DNA of 64,000 bases from Planctellipticum sp942493135 (GTDB lineage: Bacteria; Planctomycetota; Planctomycetia; Planctomycetales; Planctomycetaceae): the NCBI GenBank assembly GCA_942493135.1, contig OW818684.1:2294001-2358000 (forward strand), given 5' to 3'. The notes below the pieces were generated by a model. The model saw only the letters and a list, made by a program, of their open reading frames with translations, was not told the origin of the DNA and did not search any database. Below are positions 1 through 9,167 of this stretch, one piece after another. Both the position numbers and the translations under genes were made by a program. The stretch's first letter is position 1, and the number at the start of each line of letters is the position of its first letter.

Positions 1-3000
1 TGCGGCTTGATCGACTTGTAACTCGCTGACAGCGGCGTTGCGTAGTAGACCCCCTGATCGCCGGTCAGCAGTTGAACGTCGTGGTCAGTTCCCCACGCGG
101 ACTGCCACTCCGCGAGAGTTCCTGCCGTTTTCGGAGCGTCACCGTCACTCGCGAGGAACCGTTGAATCTCGGGAGCGACGCCATTCGCACGCCCCCACCA
201 TTCCACCTGGTTCCGCTTCAGGGCGGCACTGTTGCACAGAAGCACGGCGGCCCGGTCGGCCTCGCCGTTTTTCACGACGAACGGACCCGCGAAGGCGGTC
301 TCGTCAAAGTACAAACGGAACGGCCGACGGACGTCCCCGTCCGGCAGAATGGGTTCAATCCGTATCGCGGACTGGGTTGCCGCCAATGTGCATCGCCGGA
401 CGTCGACGGTCAGCGGAACGGCATCTCCAACGCGTGTTGGCACCAGGTCGAGACCAAGTCCCCGAGCAATCAGGATCGAGTTCTGCAGGAACAGGTTTCC
501 GGGACCCCCTTCTGCTCGAATCAGATGGCCCGGCGAATACAGCAGAGAGTCCGCGATCGCCAGCAACGGTGGATTGTTGCGTTCTGCAGTCCCCGCACCA
601 GAAGCCCAGCGGATCAGTCCGCGATGCTGGGCGCCGTCGACCGCCGGACCCATCAACTGGCTCTGCCGGATGATGAGCTGCGAGTCTCGCGCCGCAATCA
701 GATGCTCGGGCACGCCCTCGCGAACTGATGCCAGCTGTGCCAGCGAAGCGCCGACGAGTTCGAGCCCTCCCTTTTCAATCGTGAACAGCGCCGGCGGACC
801 CGCCCGGCCCTCGATCACTTTCGGCTGCAGCAGCAGGGGTGGACTTCCCTCGACTTGATGGAAAATGATGCGGACCGCCTTGCCCTCGATCTTCACCGGG
901 GTCATCGTCCGGTTGCCGGAACCGGTGGCTTCAATCAGCGTCCCCGACGGCCATTGATTGCGGCCGAGCACGACTCCCAAGTCTTCCTTCAGCAGATCGA
1001 CCCGCAAGACATGCGGCGGTTCTGCCGGCGCCAGGGCCAGTCGCACGGGGGGCTGACTCCGTTCAGCCAGAGCTCGGATGCGAACCTGCGAGACATGGCC
1101 GGGCAGCGACAGTGCGGCGGTCTCGCAACCTGGCGGCTGGCCCGACGCGCCAACCACTCCCAGCGAGGGAATCCTCGCGCGATCCAGATCGGCGACATCA
1201 AAATCGGCCCAGTCCGCAGGCGCAGACGCGGGGAACCCCGTCGCCTGGAACTGACTGGCGTCGTACTTTTTGCCCCAGAACCGCTGCCAGCTGGTAGCGT
1301 CGGTGACACGGAAGGGCGACGCCGCGCCGGGATCGACGAACTGACTGTAATTCAAGTACAGCGAACTGGTCGAGGACCACGTCACATCCTGGAGCTGTCC
1401 CGCGTCCTGACCGCTGTGCTGCGGCGGCCACTGCGCTGCGTCGAGCAGGACCGTCTCCGGTTGGCCCGCCGTACAACAGACAGAGTCCTGGAACACGACG
1501 TTCGTCAGCGGCGGCGCCCCCAGGCCAGCCAGCATCAGCCGGATCGCCGACTTCCCCGAAACGAGCGTCGACTCGACAAATCGCACCGTCCGCTGCGGGC
1601 CGGCGGGGATCGGGGGAGTAGCTGTCTGGGCTGCACCATCTTTCGCTTCCCGCTCCGGCGGCACAAACCGCTGTGCGGACGACAGCAATACCACTGGAGA
1701 CTTCGCGGAGACCAGCACACTCTGTTTCACGACGACATCGGCGAACTGCCGATTCACGGCGAGGGCGGTGACTGCGTCGCCGCGCACGATGGTTCGTTCA
1801 ATCAGCGCCTGCGGTCGCGTCAGCGGCTGAATCGCATTGGGATCCGTGCGTGTTCCCAGCGCGATCGCCTGCACGGGAACCGTTCCTGTTCCGCTGATCG
1901 TGAACGAACATTCCCGGATCTGCAGTTGTCCGTCGACAACCGCCACAAGATTGACCGATTCGGTCCCGGCCAGTTCTGCCGCATTGGCGGCAAAGTGCAG
2001 ACCCTGCAGCTCCAGAACGCCACTTGACATCTCCAGTCCCAGTCCCGGAGAAGCAGTGTTGGCTTCGCAGACGATCACCGGTCGCTGTTTCGGATCTGCC
2101 GCTTCGATCACCAGCCGAGTGGCCGTCGTCGTCAGCTTTCCGGGAAGCGTCAGAATGCCATTCCCCAGGATCTGCACGCGACCACCCCGATCCCCGAGGG
2201 CCTTCACCGCCGCGCCGAGCGACGGGTGTTCCCCCTTCTGCGGATCGTCCGAGCTGACCGTGACCGACTTCAGTCCGGTTACGGGGACGCTCTTGCTCGC
2301 CCACGCCGGAATTTTCGTCGGATCGAACGGTGTTCCAGGCGGAGTAATGTCCGATTCGCCAATTCCGGGAGACGATCCTCCCGGACCGGTCGCCTCGACC
2401 GTCGTTCCCGGTGCGGTCGCGTTTGCCGAATTCGCCGTGGCCCCCGGCAGATCCGCGGGATTGGTCATTTGCGGTCCGCCGGCCGCCCCGCCGGGTTCGT
2501 TGCCGAGAATCGCGGCCCTCTCGCGCTGAGCGGCAAACGGATCGGTCACGGCCTGACTGGGGCCGCCGAAGAAGAAACTGGTGGCATAGTTGGAGACCAC
2601 CCAGCCCAGTCCCAGCACCAGCGCGATCACACCCAGGACGGCGCCAATCGGCTTGAGCCGGTCAAGATTCAGCCCTTCCTGCTCCTCGCTCGGCTCCAGC
2701 GGCTTCCGTTTGGGAGGGAGGCCGCGCGACTTCCCGTCGGCCGCGGGGGTTTCGCGTCTGTCGTTCTTCCGTTTGCTCGTCTCCTCGCGTTCCGGCTCAG
2801 CCGCCCCGGCCTCTTCCGGCTCTGAACGCCGTCGTTCCTTGCGGCGTTTTGAAGACGAACTTGCTTCGACCGGAGCCTCGTCCTCGTCGGCCGCGGCGTA
2901 GCGACGGTCGTCTTCGTCGTCATCCACCTCGTCGTCGAGAGATTGCAGGCTTCCTTTGTTGGACTCGGAATCTTTGAGTCGTCTGAATCTCCGGCCACCT

Positions 3001-3959
3001 GGTTCGGGCGGTTCTTCGCCGCGTCGGACGGCCTCGTCCCGCTCTTCCTCTTCGATCGACCCCATGATCTCATCGCCGACCGAGCCCCGGCTCAGCTTGG
3101 ACTGTTCCAGGTCGGCGAGGAGGTCCGCGGGGCTCTGATAGCGATCCTCGGGTTTCTTGGCCATCAGGCGGTTCAGGACCGCCACGATCCCTTCTGGAAT
3201 CTTAGGGTTGAGATCCCGGGCGTTCGGAATCGGGCGGATGGCGTGTGCCTGCAATTTATTGGTCACGCTCCCTTCCGGGTACGGCGCCTGCCCCGTCAGC
3301 ATGTGGTACCACGTGCAGCCCAGCGAATAGAGATCGCTGCGGATATCGGCCAGTTTGCTGTTGCGGGCCTGCTCGGGGGACATGTAGTCCACGGTGCCGA
3401 CGGTGGTCCCGGCCCGGGTAATGTTCGTTTCCAGCGTGTCGTCGATCGATCGCGCCAGACCGAGGTCGGTCAGTTTCACCTTGCCGTCAAGGCGGATCAA
3501 CAGGTTCGACGGCTTGATGTCCCGGTGGACGATGTTCTGCTCGTGGGCGTGCTGGAGGGCCGAGGCCACCTCCTTGATCATCTGAATCGAGCGATTGATG
3601 GGAATCCGTCCCCGTTTGCGGATCAGCTCGTATAAGTCCTTGCCGTCGATGTACTCCATCGCGATGTACAGATACCCGTCCGCTTCGCCGCTGTCGTAGA
3701 CTGCGACGATGTTCTCGTGGCGGAGCTGAGCGGCCGCCTGCGCTTCGGCCTTGAATCGCTTGACCAGCGTGGGGTTCTCGGCTTTGTCCCGTGGCAGCAC
3801 CTTCAGCGCCACCTGCCGCTTCAGCTCGGGGTCCCGCCCGAGGTAAACCGCCCCCATCCCCCCCTGACCGATCTTGCGGTCGATGATGTATTTGCCCAGC
3901 CGCTTCGGAGAGCCGTCTCCTGGCGGGGGGGGCGGCGGAGCCGAGGAGTCGCCGGACAT
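1..3959 (-). CDS. Membrane-anchored Ser/Thr protein kinase with long beta-helix-like ectodomain (C-terminus cut by window edge)
   Basis: The ATG is at 3959 and the frame stays open to position 1, so about 1,319 residues are visible and the C-terminus is missing. Residues 20-300 form a Hanks-type kinase: glycine loop IGQGGMGAVY near residue 30, VALKV lysine near 53, catalytic HRDIKPSNL near 144, DLG in place of DFG, and GTVDYMSPEQ in the activation segment. A charged, low-complexity linker of about 130 residues follows, rich in E, R, K and S, then one membrane span near residues 435-455. The remaining 850 residues or so should lie outside the cytoplasm. They contain short beta-rich repeats such as LEMSSGVLELQGLHF and VDGQLQIRECSF, which resemble right-handed parallel beta-helix (pectate-lyase-like) rungs. 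The kinase call is firm. The beta-helix call is an inference from repeat character, and the ligand and substrates are unknown. Confidence 0.93.
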   Translation of the reverse strand, partial: MSGDSSAPPPPPPGDGSPKRLGKYIIDRKIGQGGMGAVYLGRDPELKRQVALKVLPRDKAENPTLVKRFKAEAQAAAQLRHENIVAVYDSGEADGYLYIAMEYIDGKDLYELIRKRGRIPINRSIQMIKEVASALQHAHEQNIVHRDIKPSNLLIRLDGKVKLTDLGLARSIDDTLETNITRAGTTVGTVDYMSPEQARNSKLADIRSDLYSLGCTWYHMLTGQAPYPEGSVTNKLQAHAIRPIPNARDLNPKIPEGIVAVLNRLMAKKPEDRYQSPADLLADLEQSKLSRGSVGDEIMGSIEEEERDEAVRRGEEPPEPGGRRFRRLKDSESNKGSLQSLDDEVDDDEDDRRYAAADEDEAPVEASSSSKRRKERRRSEPEEAGAAEPEREETSKRKNDRRETPAADGKSRGLPPKRKPLEPSEEQEGLNLDRLKPIGAVLGVIALVLGLGWVVSNYATSFFFGGPSQAVTDPFAAQRERAAILGNEPGGAAGGPQMTNPADLPGATANSANATAPGTTVEATGPGGSSPGIGESDITPPGTPFDPTKIPAWASKSVPVTGLKSVTVSSDDPQKGEHPSLGAAVKALGDRGGRVQILGNGILTLPGKLTTTATRLVIEAADPKQRPVIVCEANTASPGLGLEMSSGVLELQGLHFAANAAELAGTESVNLVAVVDGQLQIRECSFTISGTGTVPVQAIALGTRTDPNAIQPLTRPQALIERTIVRGDAVTALAVNRQFADVVVKQSVLVSAKSPVVLLSSAQRFVPPEREAKDGAAQTATPPIPAGPQRTVRFVESTLVSGKSAIRLMLAGLGAPPLTNVVFQDSVCCTAGQPETVLLDAAQWPPQHSGQDAGQLQDVTWSSTSSLYLNYSQFVDPGAASPFRVTDATSWQRFWGKKYDASQFQATGFPASAPADWADFDVADLDRARIPSLGVVGASGQPPGCETAALSLPGHVSQVRIRALAERSQPPVRLALAPAEPPHVLRVDLLKEDLGVVLGRNQWPSGTLIEATGSGNRTMTPVKIEGKAVRIIFHQVEGSPPLLLQPKVIEGRAGPPALFTIEKGGLELVGASLAQLASVREGVPEHLIAARDSQLIIRQSQLMGPAVDGAQHRGLIRWASGAGTAERNNPPLLAIADSLLYSPGHLIRAEGGPGNLFLQNSILIARGLGLDLVPTRVGDAVPLTVDVRRCTLAATQSAIRIEPILPDGDVRRPFRLYFDETAFAGPFVVKNGEADRAAVLLCNSAALKRNQVEWWGRANGVAPEIQRFLASDGDAPKTAGTLAEWQSAWGTDHDVQLLTGDQGVYYATPLSASYKSIKP

Positions 3960-4193
3960 CAGGTCACCTCGCTCTAGCGCCGTGGAAGGGAAGTGAGGAG
4001 CCGGATGGCTCTGGACGACAGCGGACTTACAGAACGGTCAAAACCAGTCGGGAGACAGACCGGAGAGCAGAACGCCGACCGGCAGGAGCCGATGCCTCCG
4101 GAAATGGCCACACTTCCGGATCGGACAATGTACCACTCCCACCATCGCCCCGTCAAAAGCCGGTTCAGAATCCTGGCCCGCCGATTGCGGGTT

Positions 4194-4691
4194 CTACAGC
4201 TTGTGCCGAAGGTACCAGTCGAGCAATGTGCAGAAGCAGGGCGTATACCGGTCCGGTTCTCGCTTCATTCGCCGCCCCAGTTCCTCCAGCCCGACAAACT
4301 CGGCTTCCAGAACTTCCCCCGGATCGGGCCGAATCGGGTCGCTGGTCGTCAGTCGGTACAGCCGGGTGTGTTCATACGAGGTCTCAGGCCCCGCCGGGAA
4401 CTGCTGCAGGAACTCGACCGGCCCCCGCAGTCCCAGCTCTTCCTCCAGTTCCCGTTCGACCGACGTATCGTAGCCTTCGCCGGCGGAAACGTGTCCGGAG
4501 GCAGACGACGTGTAGCACAGCGGATACTCGTCCTTGGCGGCAGTCCGGAGCTGCATCAGCAACTCGCCTGCGGGATTGAAGACAAAAACATGGACCGCTC
4601 GATGCAGCAACTTTCGCGCATGGACTTCAGACCGCAGGGCGCTACCGATCACTCGATCATGCTCGTCGCAGACGTCGAACCACTCTTCCAT
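4194..4691 (-). CDS. Nudix hydrolase (IPP isomerase-like / YfcD-type)
   Basis: The protein has 165 residues and starts at ATG 4691. A complete Nudix box is visible: G, five residues, E, seven residues, RELEEELGL, beginning at GHVSAGEGYD near residue 66. The N-terminus EEWFDVCDEHDRVIG and the following HRAVHVFVFN resemble the YfcD and isopentenyl-diphosphate isomerase branch of Nudix proteins. These enzymes hydrolyse or isomerise diphosphate-linked substrates using a metal held by the box glutamates. The substrate cannot be read from sequence. It is a single gene with no close partner: the kinase starts 234 bp downstream and the Nif3-like gene ends 144 bp upstream. Confidence 0.9.
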   Translation of the reverse strand: MEEWFDVCDEHDRVIGSALRSEVHARKLLHRAVHVFVFNPAGELLMQLRTAAKDEYPLCYTSSASGHVSAGEGYDTSVERELEEELGLRGPVEFLQQFPAGPETSYEHTRLYRLTTSDPIRPDPGEVLEAEFVGLEELGRRMKREPDRYTPCFCTLLDWYLRHKL

Positions 4692-4709
4692 GATCGCTCC
4701 TTGGCCGTA

Positions 4710-4835
4710 GTAAGGGAATAGCGAAGAGCCAGAGAAGAGGCCGATCGCTTTTCGCCAGAGTGTAGAGAGTCAGAGGCGGCCTTTTCTGGCTCTCGACTCT
4801 GGACTCTCGTCTCTCGACGGCTCCTCACCGCTCCT
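4710..4835. repeat. Intergenic patch of short repeated words
   Basis: The spacer between the Nudix gene and the Nif3-like gene holds words such as GGGAATAGCGAAGAG, and CTGGCTCTCGACTCTGG followed by ACTCTCGTCTCTCGAC. Near-identical GAATAGCGA words recur at about 42,617-42,645. No ORF or recognised structural RNA is evident. It belongs to the same class of patch seen at 13,185, 24,471, 42,450, 46,200, 50,538 and 62,654. Confidence 0.5.
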
Positions 4836-5930
4836 CTACCCCAGCGGATCCCTCTCAACCTGACTGCCCCGAACTTCGACCCCATCGCAGCGTTCTCGCA
4901 GGAGTTCCGCCAGCCGCTCCATCGCCGGGCGCTCGGTCTGGTAGTGCCCGGCGAGGACGAGTCCGAGCCCCAGATCGCGGGCTTCCAGAGCCGCATGAAA
5001 CCGACCCTCGCCGGTCAGGAACACATCGCAGCCCTGCCGGTGGGCATCGCGAAGGTATTCTGCCGCCGCGCCGCAGGCAATTCCCACTCGCTGAACCCGT
5101 CTGATTGGATCGCCAACAAACTGCAACATCGGCGCTCGCAGCCCTTCCCGAACGCGACCAACGAAGTCACCCAGGGAAACCGCAGCCGACAGCTCGCCGA
5201 CGCGACCAGCCCCCGATCCATCGGGCGTCTCGGCAAGCGGCACCACGTCGATGGCGGGCACTTCGTACGGATGCGCCTGACGAACCGCCGCCAGCGCCAC
5301 GGCGACGCGATCTGCGGGGCAGAGGACTTCCAGCCGGACTTCCGGCGTTTCTTCAAACCGACCGGGAACCCCCACCGCGGGATTCGTCGATGCGTTCCCC
5401 ATGAACGTCCCGGTCCCAACCGCAAAGAAGCTGCAGCGGGAATAGTCCCCGATGCCCCCTGCCCCGGCATTCCAAAGGGCGTCTTGGACTGCCGCGCGGG
5501 CGCTCTCCGGAACATACACGATGATTTTGCAGCCCAGCGATGACTGCCGCGGACGGAGCGGGCGGATGTCATTCAGCTCGAACAGTTCCGCGAGCTGCTG
5601 ATTAATTCCGAGCGGCGCGTTGTCCCACGACGTATGCGGGCTGTAAACCGCGATTCCGTGCTGAAGCAGCGTCAGGACTGTCCGTCCCTCAGGCGTGGCG
5701 GCGGTCAGTTTCTGGGCCGGCTTGAACAGCAGCGGGTGATGGGTCACGACGAGTTGCACGCCCGCCGCGACGGCCTCGACGGCGACGTCGCCGGTCAGCG
5801 TCAGGCAGGTCAGGGCGCGGTCGATGCTCCGGGCGGGATCCCCCAGGAGCAGGCCGGTGTTGTCCCAATCCTCCGCGAGGAAGGGAGGCGCCAGCTCCTG
5901 CAGGACATCGATGATCGTGGCAAGCTGCAT
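4836..5930 (-). CDS. Nif3-like dinuclear metal-centre protein (YqfO/YbgI family)
   Basis: The protein has 364 residues. The start is taken at ATG 5930 (MQLATIIDVLQ), because the frame upstream of it overlaps recO and reads as non-coding. The family hallmarks are present: WDNTGLLLGD near residue 22, the metal-binding THHPLLFKP near 63-71, HTSWDNAPLGIN, and the C-terminal GHYQTE near 328. The length fits the long form with a PII-like insert between the two Nif3 halves, as in Bacillus YqfO. Members are hexameric metalloproteins often linked to GTP cyclohydrolase-like folds, but the reaction is unsettled. It is divergent from recO, with only 70 bp between the start codons. Confidence 0.93.
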   Translation of the reverse strand: MQLATIIDVLQELAPPFLAEDWDNTGLLLGDPARSIDRALTCLTLTGDVAVEAVAAGVQLVVTHHPLLFKPAQKLTAATPEGRTVLTLLQHGIAVYSPHTSWDNAPLGINQQLAELFELNDIRPLRPRQSSLGCKIIVYVPESARAAVQDALWNAGAGGIGDYSRCSFFAVGTGTFMGNASTNPAVGVPGRFEETPEVRLEVLCPADRVAVALAAVRQAHPYEVPAIDVVPLAETPDGSGAGRVGELSAAVSLGDFVGRVREGLRAPMLQFVGDPIRRVQRVGIACGAAAEYLRDAHRQGCDVFLTGEGRFHAALEARDLGLGLVLAGHYQTERPAMERLAELLRERCDGVEVRGSQVERDPLG

Positions 5931-6000
5931 GGGTGTCGTCTTCGTCGAAGGCAAGTTACGCTGAAGGGGGATTGCCCCTTTTTGTGCAGGATGCCAGCGG

Positions 6001-6744
6001 ATGTCGATGGAGAAAAGCGAAGGACTGATTCTGCGGGTCACCGACTTCAGCGAAACCAGCAGAATCGTCGTCCTGTTCACCCGCGATTTCGGCAAGCTGT
6101 CGGCGCTGGCGAAAGGGGGCCGGCGGCTGAAAGGCCCCTTTGAATCGTCGCTGGATCTGCTGGCCCGCTGCCGAGTTGTCTTTATCCGGAAAACGACCGC
6201 AACCCTGGACCTCCTGACCGAGGCCCAGCTCGTCACGCGGTTCCGCCCCGCGGAGCGCGACCTGACCTGCCTCTATGCAGGCTATTATGTCGCCGAACTG
6301 CTGCTGGCGCTGACCGAAGACTACGATCCGGCCCCGATTCTCTACGACGCAGCCGCGGCGGCGCTTCAGGAGTTCGAGACGTCCGAGGGGGTGCGCCTGG
6401 CGACTCTGCGGTTTGAGCTCGTGCTGCTGCGGGAAATCGGCCAGTTGCCGGATTTCGAAACCTGTGCCGGCTGCGGCGCCCCGCTCACAGAAGGCCAGGT
6501 CTTCGGCTTCTGGGTCTCGCAAGGAGGGTTGATCTGTCCCGAGTGCCAGCGCGAAGAGCACCAACCGGGAACCGTTCACGCCGGCACGGCGGCCGCTTTA
6601 CGGGCACTGTCGAGCGAGAACGACCAGTTCTGGCGGCGACTGCAGCCGACAGTTCAGCAGTTCCGGGAAATGCGGCAGCTCGTGACGACGACGGTCTCGC
6701 ACGTAATGGGTCGCCGACCGAAGATGCTGAAGTTTCTGGGGTGA
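6001..6744 (+). CDS. recO: DNA repair protein RecO
   Basis: The protein has 247 residues, with ATG at 6001; a second in-frame ATG at 6007 is also possible. The N-terminal OB-fold segment carries EGLILRVTDFSETSRIV and LFTRDFGKLSALAKGGRR, typical of RecO. A four-cysteine zinc motif is present as CAGC near residue 154 and CPEC near residue 179. The final stretch MGRRPKMLKFLG is also typical of RecO C-termini. RecO works with RecR and RecF to load RecA at gaps and anneals SSB-coated strands. No recR or recF is in the window. A hairpin at 6795-6822 could end its transcript. Confidence 0.95.
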   Translation: MSMEKSEGLILRVTDFSETSRIVVLFTRDFGKLSALAKGGRRLKGPFESSLDLLARCRVVFIRKTTATLDLLTEAQLVTRFRPAERDLTCLYAGYYVAELLLALTEDYDPAPILYDAAAAALQEFETSEGVRLATLRFELVLLREIGQLPDFETCAGCGAPLTEGQVFGFWVSQGGLICPECQREEHQPGTVHAGTAAALRALSSENDQFWRRLQPTVQQFREMRQLVTTTVSHVMGRRPKMLKFLG

Positions 6745-6794
6745 GCGAGGTACCGGCTGTCGGCGGAGTCACACGCTCGGCAAGAACCGCGGCA

Positions 6795-6822
6795 CCCCGA
6801 CATCGCGGCTGCAATGTCGGGG
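6795..6822. terminator. Stem-loop downstream of recO
   Basis: CCCCGACAT (6795-6803) pairs perfectly with ATGTCGGGG (6814-6822) across a 10-nt loop. It lies 50 bp after the recO stop codon and before the convergent FG-GAP gene. No long T run follows, so intrinsic termination is possible but not assured. Confidence 0.45.
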
Positions 6823-6886
6823 CGCCGCAGAAGGATTCGCTCGGACTGCTTCTCGTCAATGAAGCGGAAGTGTGCTGAGCGTCGCT

Positions 6887-8077
6887 CTACGGACCACCAT
6901 AACCGCCACCGTAGCCACCATACGGATTATAGAAGTGAGCTGACTCACCGCTACCCCACCAGTACACCCCATAACCCGACGGACCTACGATGTCGAGGTC
7001 GCCGTCCAAGTCGACGTCGGCGACATCGATCCCGGCCGTCGAGGAGTACATGGGTGAAACAGCAGGGTCAACAGTCGTCGATGTCCATGCGCTTCCGTTG
7101 TACTGGAGGATTCGGAGCGTGAATCCCGCGACCAGTTCATCAGTCCCGTCGTTGTCGAAGTCCCCGCTACGAAGTACGAATCCGGGGACGGACACTCCCG
7201 CGATCGACGTCCAGGTTCCAGAGTCATTCCGCCAGACCAGGATATCACTCCCGTTCGCGGCAGCAACGTCGTTATCGCCGTCGCCATCGAAATCACCATG
7301 CCACGCCGTGTACGGTGCATTCATCTGCGTGGTCGACAGGTCGGTCCGACCACCACCAATTTCATAAATGCAAACCTGTCGTCCCAGCCCCGATCCATAG
7401 TGCAATACACCGGTGATTTCCAGTTCGCTGTCCGAGTCCAGGTTGGCCACGTGAGCGCATCGAAAGTTGGCATAGATCGAACTGTCCAATGTATGAAAGC
7501 TGACCGGCGAGCCGCTATTCATCTCAAGCCAGCCTAGAGTTCCATAAGTGGCGGCAGAGAGATCCAGATCGCCATCACCGTCAATGTCCGCCGGCTCCAC
7601 CCAGTGCACAGAATCGTAAACCTGATGCGATAAATGAGTCATCCAAGTGGCGCCGTTGTTCGTATTCTCGAACCACGCGAGATACGAGTAACCGGACGAG
7701 GTGCAACTTCCGACGATGTCCAGATCCCCATCCCCATCCATGTCGCCTGTAAAGACCGTATTTGCATTATAAGCCGTGGAGACGGTGGTGTAGAGCGGCG
7801 AGCTGCCCTGCCACCATGTCAGCGCATCTCCATTGAGGTTTTTGTACCAGCCCACGGTCGTGCCGTAAGTCGCGACAACATCGATATCACTGTCGTTGTC
7901 AACGTCACCACTGTCGGTTGCATTTGCTCCACTCCCGTTGGAATGAGCAAATGGCCACACGTCAATACGACCAAACGGCCCAATTGCCCAGGCACTTTGG
8001 CCCGTCCCCATCCACATGGCTAACGCCAGCAGCATCCGCGACCCACTAAGCAATACCCAAGGTTTTCCGGAAACCAT
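6887..8077 (-). CDS. Secreted FG-GAP/VCBS-repeat protein
   Basis: The protein has 396 residues, with ATG at 8077. An N-terminal signal peptide of about 31 residues ends near GQSAWAIG. The mature protein has at least seven copies of a calcium-binding FG-GAP/VCBS motif, for example DVDNDSDIDVVA, DMDGDGDLDIVG, DIDGDGDLDLSA, DFDGDGDNDVAA and DVDLDGDLDIVG. This predicts a seven-bladed integrin-alpha-like beta-propeller. The C-terminus is a short glycine-tyrosine tail, GGYGGGYGGP. The gene and its upstream region are clearly richer in A and T than their neighbours and use more A- and T-ending codons, which suggests recent acquisition. No enzymatic domain is seen. A role in adhesion or surface binding is only an inference. 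Confidence 0.88.
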   Translation of the reverse strand: MVSGKPWVLLSGSRMLLALAMWMGTGQSAWAIGPFGRIDVWPFAHSNGSGANATDSGDVDNDSDIDVVATYGTTVGWYKNLNGDALTWWQGSSPLYTTVSTAYNANTVFTGDMDGDGDLDIVGSCTSSGYSYLAWFENTNNGATWMTHLSHQVYDSVHWVEPADIDGDGDLDLSAATYGTLGWLEMNSGSPVSFHTLDSSIYANFRCAHVANLDSDSELEITGVLHYGSGLGRQVCIYEIGGGRTDLSTTQMNAPYTAWHGDFDGDGDNDVAAANGSDILVWRNDSGTWTSIAGVSVPGFVLRSGDFDNDGTDELVAGFTLRILQYNGSAWTSTTVDPAVSPMYSSTAGIDVADVDLDGDLDIVGPSGYGVYWWGSGESAHFYNPYGGYGGGYGGP

Positions 8078-8380
8078 GATGCTTTACTCCTTGTTGCGAA
8101 TCCCGGGAATGCGATCCCAGACGCAGAGATCGCCTCGAACGGTCCAATTCGAAGCCCGTTTGTCGACATCGCGTGCGAGGCGATTAACACCTCGCCGATC
8201 TTGGGCAGCAGTTGAGGAAAGACGGGACGGAGAGTTGTCGCAGACGGATAACGAAATGTTGTTGACACAACCGTACGCAGTGAACTGCGACATGTCAATG
8301 TATAGTTATTGTTTTCGAGTCGATGGCGTCTCAAGCAGCCTTGAGTGACTAATTCGAGCACATCCGGTCTCTGCCGATGA
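8078..8380. other. AT-richer spacer upstream of the FG-GAP gene; no gene seen
   Basis: About 300 bp separate the FG-GAP start codon from the point where the TPR remnant's frame opens. Base composition matches the FG-GAP gene rather than the flanks. One candidate promoter is annotated separately. No credible ORF, RNA gene or inverted terminal repeat was found. Confidence 0.5.
8270..8298 (-). promoter_or_regulatory. Candidate sigma-70 promoter for the FG-GAP gene
   Basis: Read on the minus strand, a perfect TTGACA (8293-8298) is followed after 17 bp by TACGGT (8270-8275). The -10 match is only three of six. It would leave a leader of about 190 nt before ATG 8077. The strict -35 and the spacing support it; the weak -10 limits confidence. 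Confidence 0.3.
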
Positions 8381-9067
8381 GGTCTGCGTTTCGCCAGATT
8401 CACATCAGCCCGAGGTTACCTTGCCTACTCCGACGGCAATCACCGCGTCGGCCAATGGCTGGCCGAGTCGCCCGACGATGAAACGCTGCGCGTCGCACAC
8501 GCAATCTTCGCAGTCCGGACCAACCCGTCGAAGAGGGTGAAAATGTTTGGCTCGGTCGATGCCCAGGCCGGCGACCTGAGCCTCATTCGCCAGTGTCTCC
8601 TCGACGACCCCGAGAACGTCGAGGTCCTCGCGTTCTTCATCGATCGTGCGATCTTCGACGGCGATCTGGCGGAAGCGGGTCGGTTGCTGCAGACGCTGCC
8701 GGCTTCCGCCGAGCAGGACAGCCGGTTCTGGCGCTACCTGGGCACCTGGCGCGATACCCAGAAGCAGACCGCCGCGGCGGCAGAGGCCTTCCGCCAATCC
8801 ATCTCCCTGCATCCGATGAGCTGGCGATCGCATTTCGAACTTGCGGCGGTCGAACGGACGCTCGGGCGTGCCGAGGAAGCCGCGAAACATGCGGAACTCG
8901 GCGCCCGCGGCAAACTCCTGGAACGACAGATTCTCGAACTCCCCAACGCGGCACAAGCCGACCGGAAGTTGTTGTTCGCACTCTGGGAGTTCGCCCGCGA
9001 CTGTGGCGACCACCAGGCCGCCGACGGACTCGGATACCGGCTCGGACTTTCCGCAGGGCGACCGTGA
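8381..9067 (+). pseudogene. 5'-truncated TPR-like protein gene remnant
   Basis: The frame ending at the stop 9065-9067 encodes helical TPR-like sequence, with segments such as AEAGRLLQTLPASAEQD, RYLGTWRDTQKQTAAAAEAF and SFELAAVERTLGRAEEA-type repeats. The coding character begins before any start codon: from about 8405 the frame reads RGYLAYSDGNHRVGQWLAES, a plausible TPR helix pair. The first in-frame starts are GTG 8537 and ATG 8543, inside the domain, and a stop lies at 8378-8380. The simplest reading is that the 5' part of a longer gene was lost at the junction with the AT-richer segment to its left. A shorter functional gene starting at GTG 8537 (176 residues) cannot be excluded. Confidence 0.55.
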
Positions 9068-9167
9068 CCGACGCCTATGGTTTCGAGTGAGATTGCTGTC
9101 GGGACCTTGGCTCGAATTCGTACTTGGGTGAGCAAGCTGCCCCTTCAGATCCGCTCTCGATTCAAAG

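Noticed and set aside
8405..9013. Minus-strand frame of 202 codons opposite the TPR remnant
   Set aside because: The plus-strand frame has TPR-like periodicity and better codon use, so the minus frame is a shadow.
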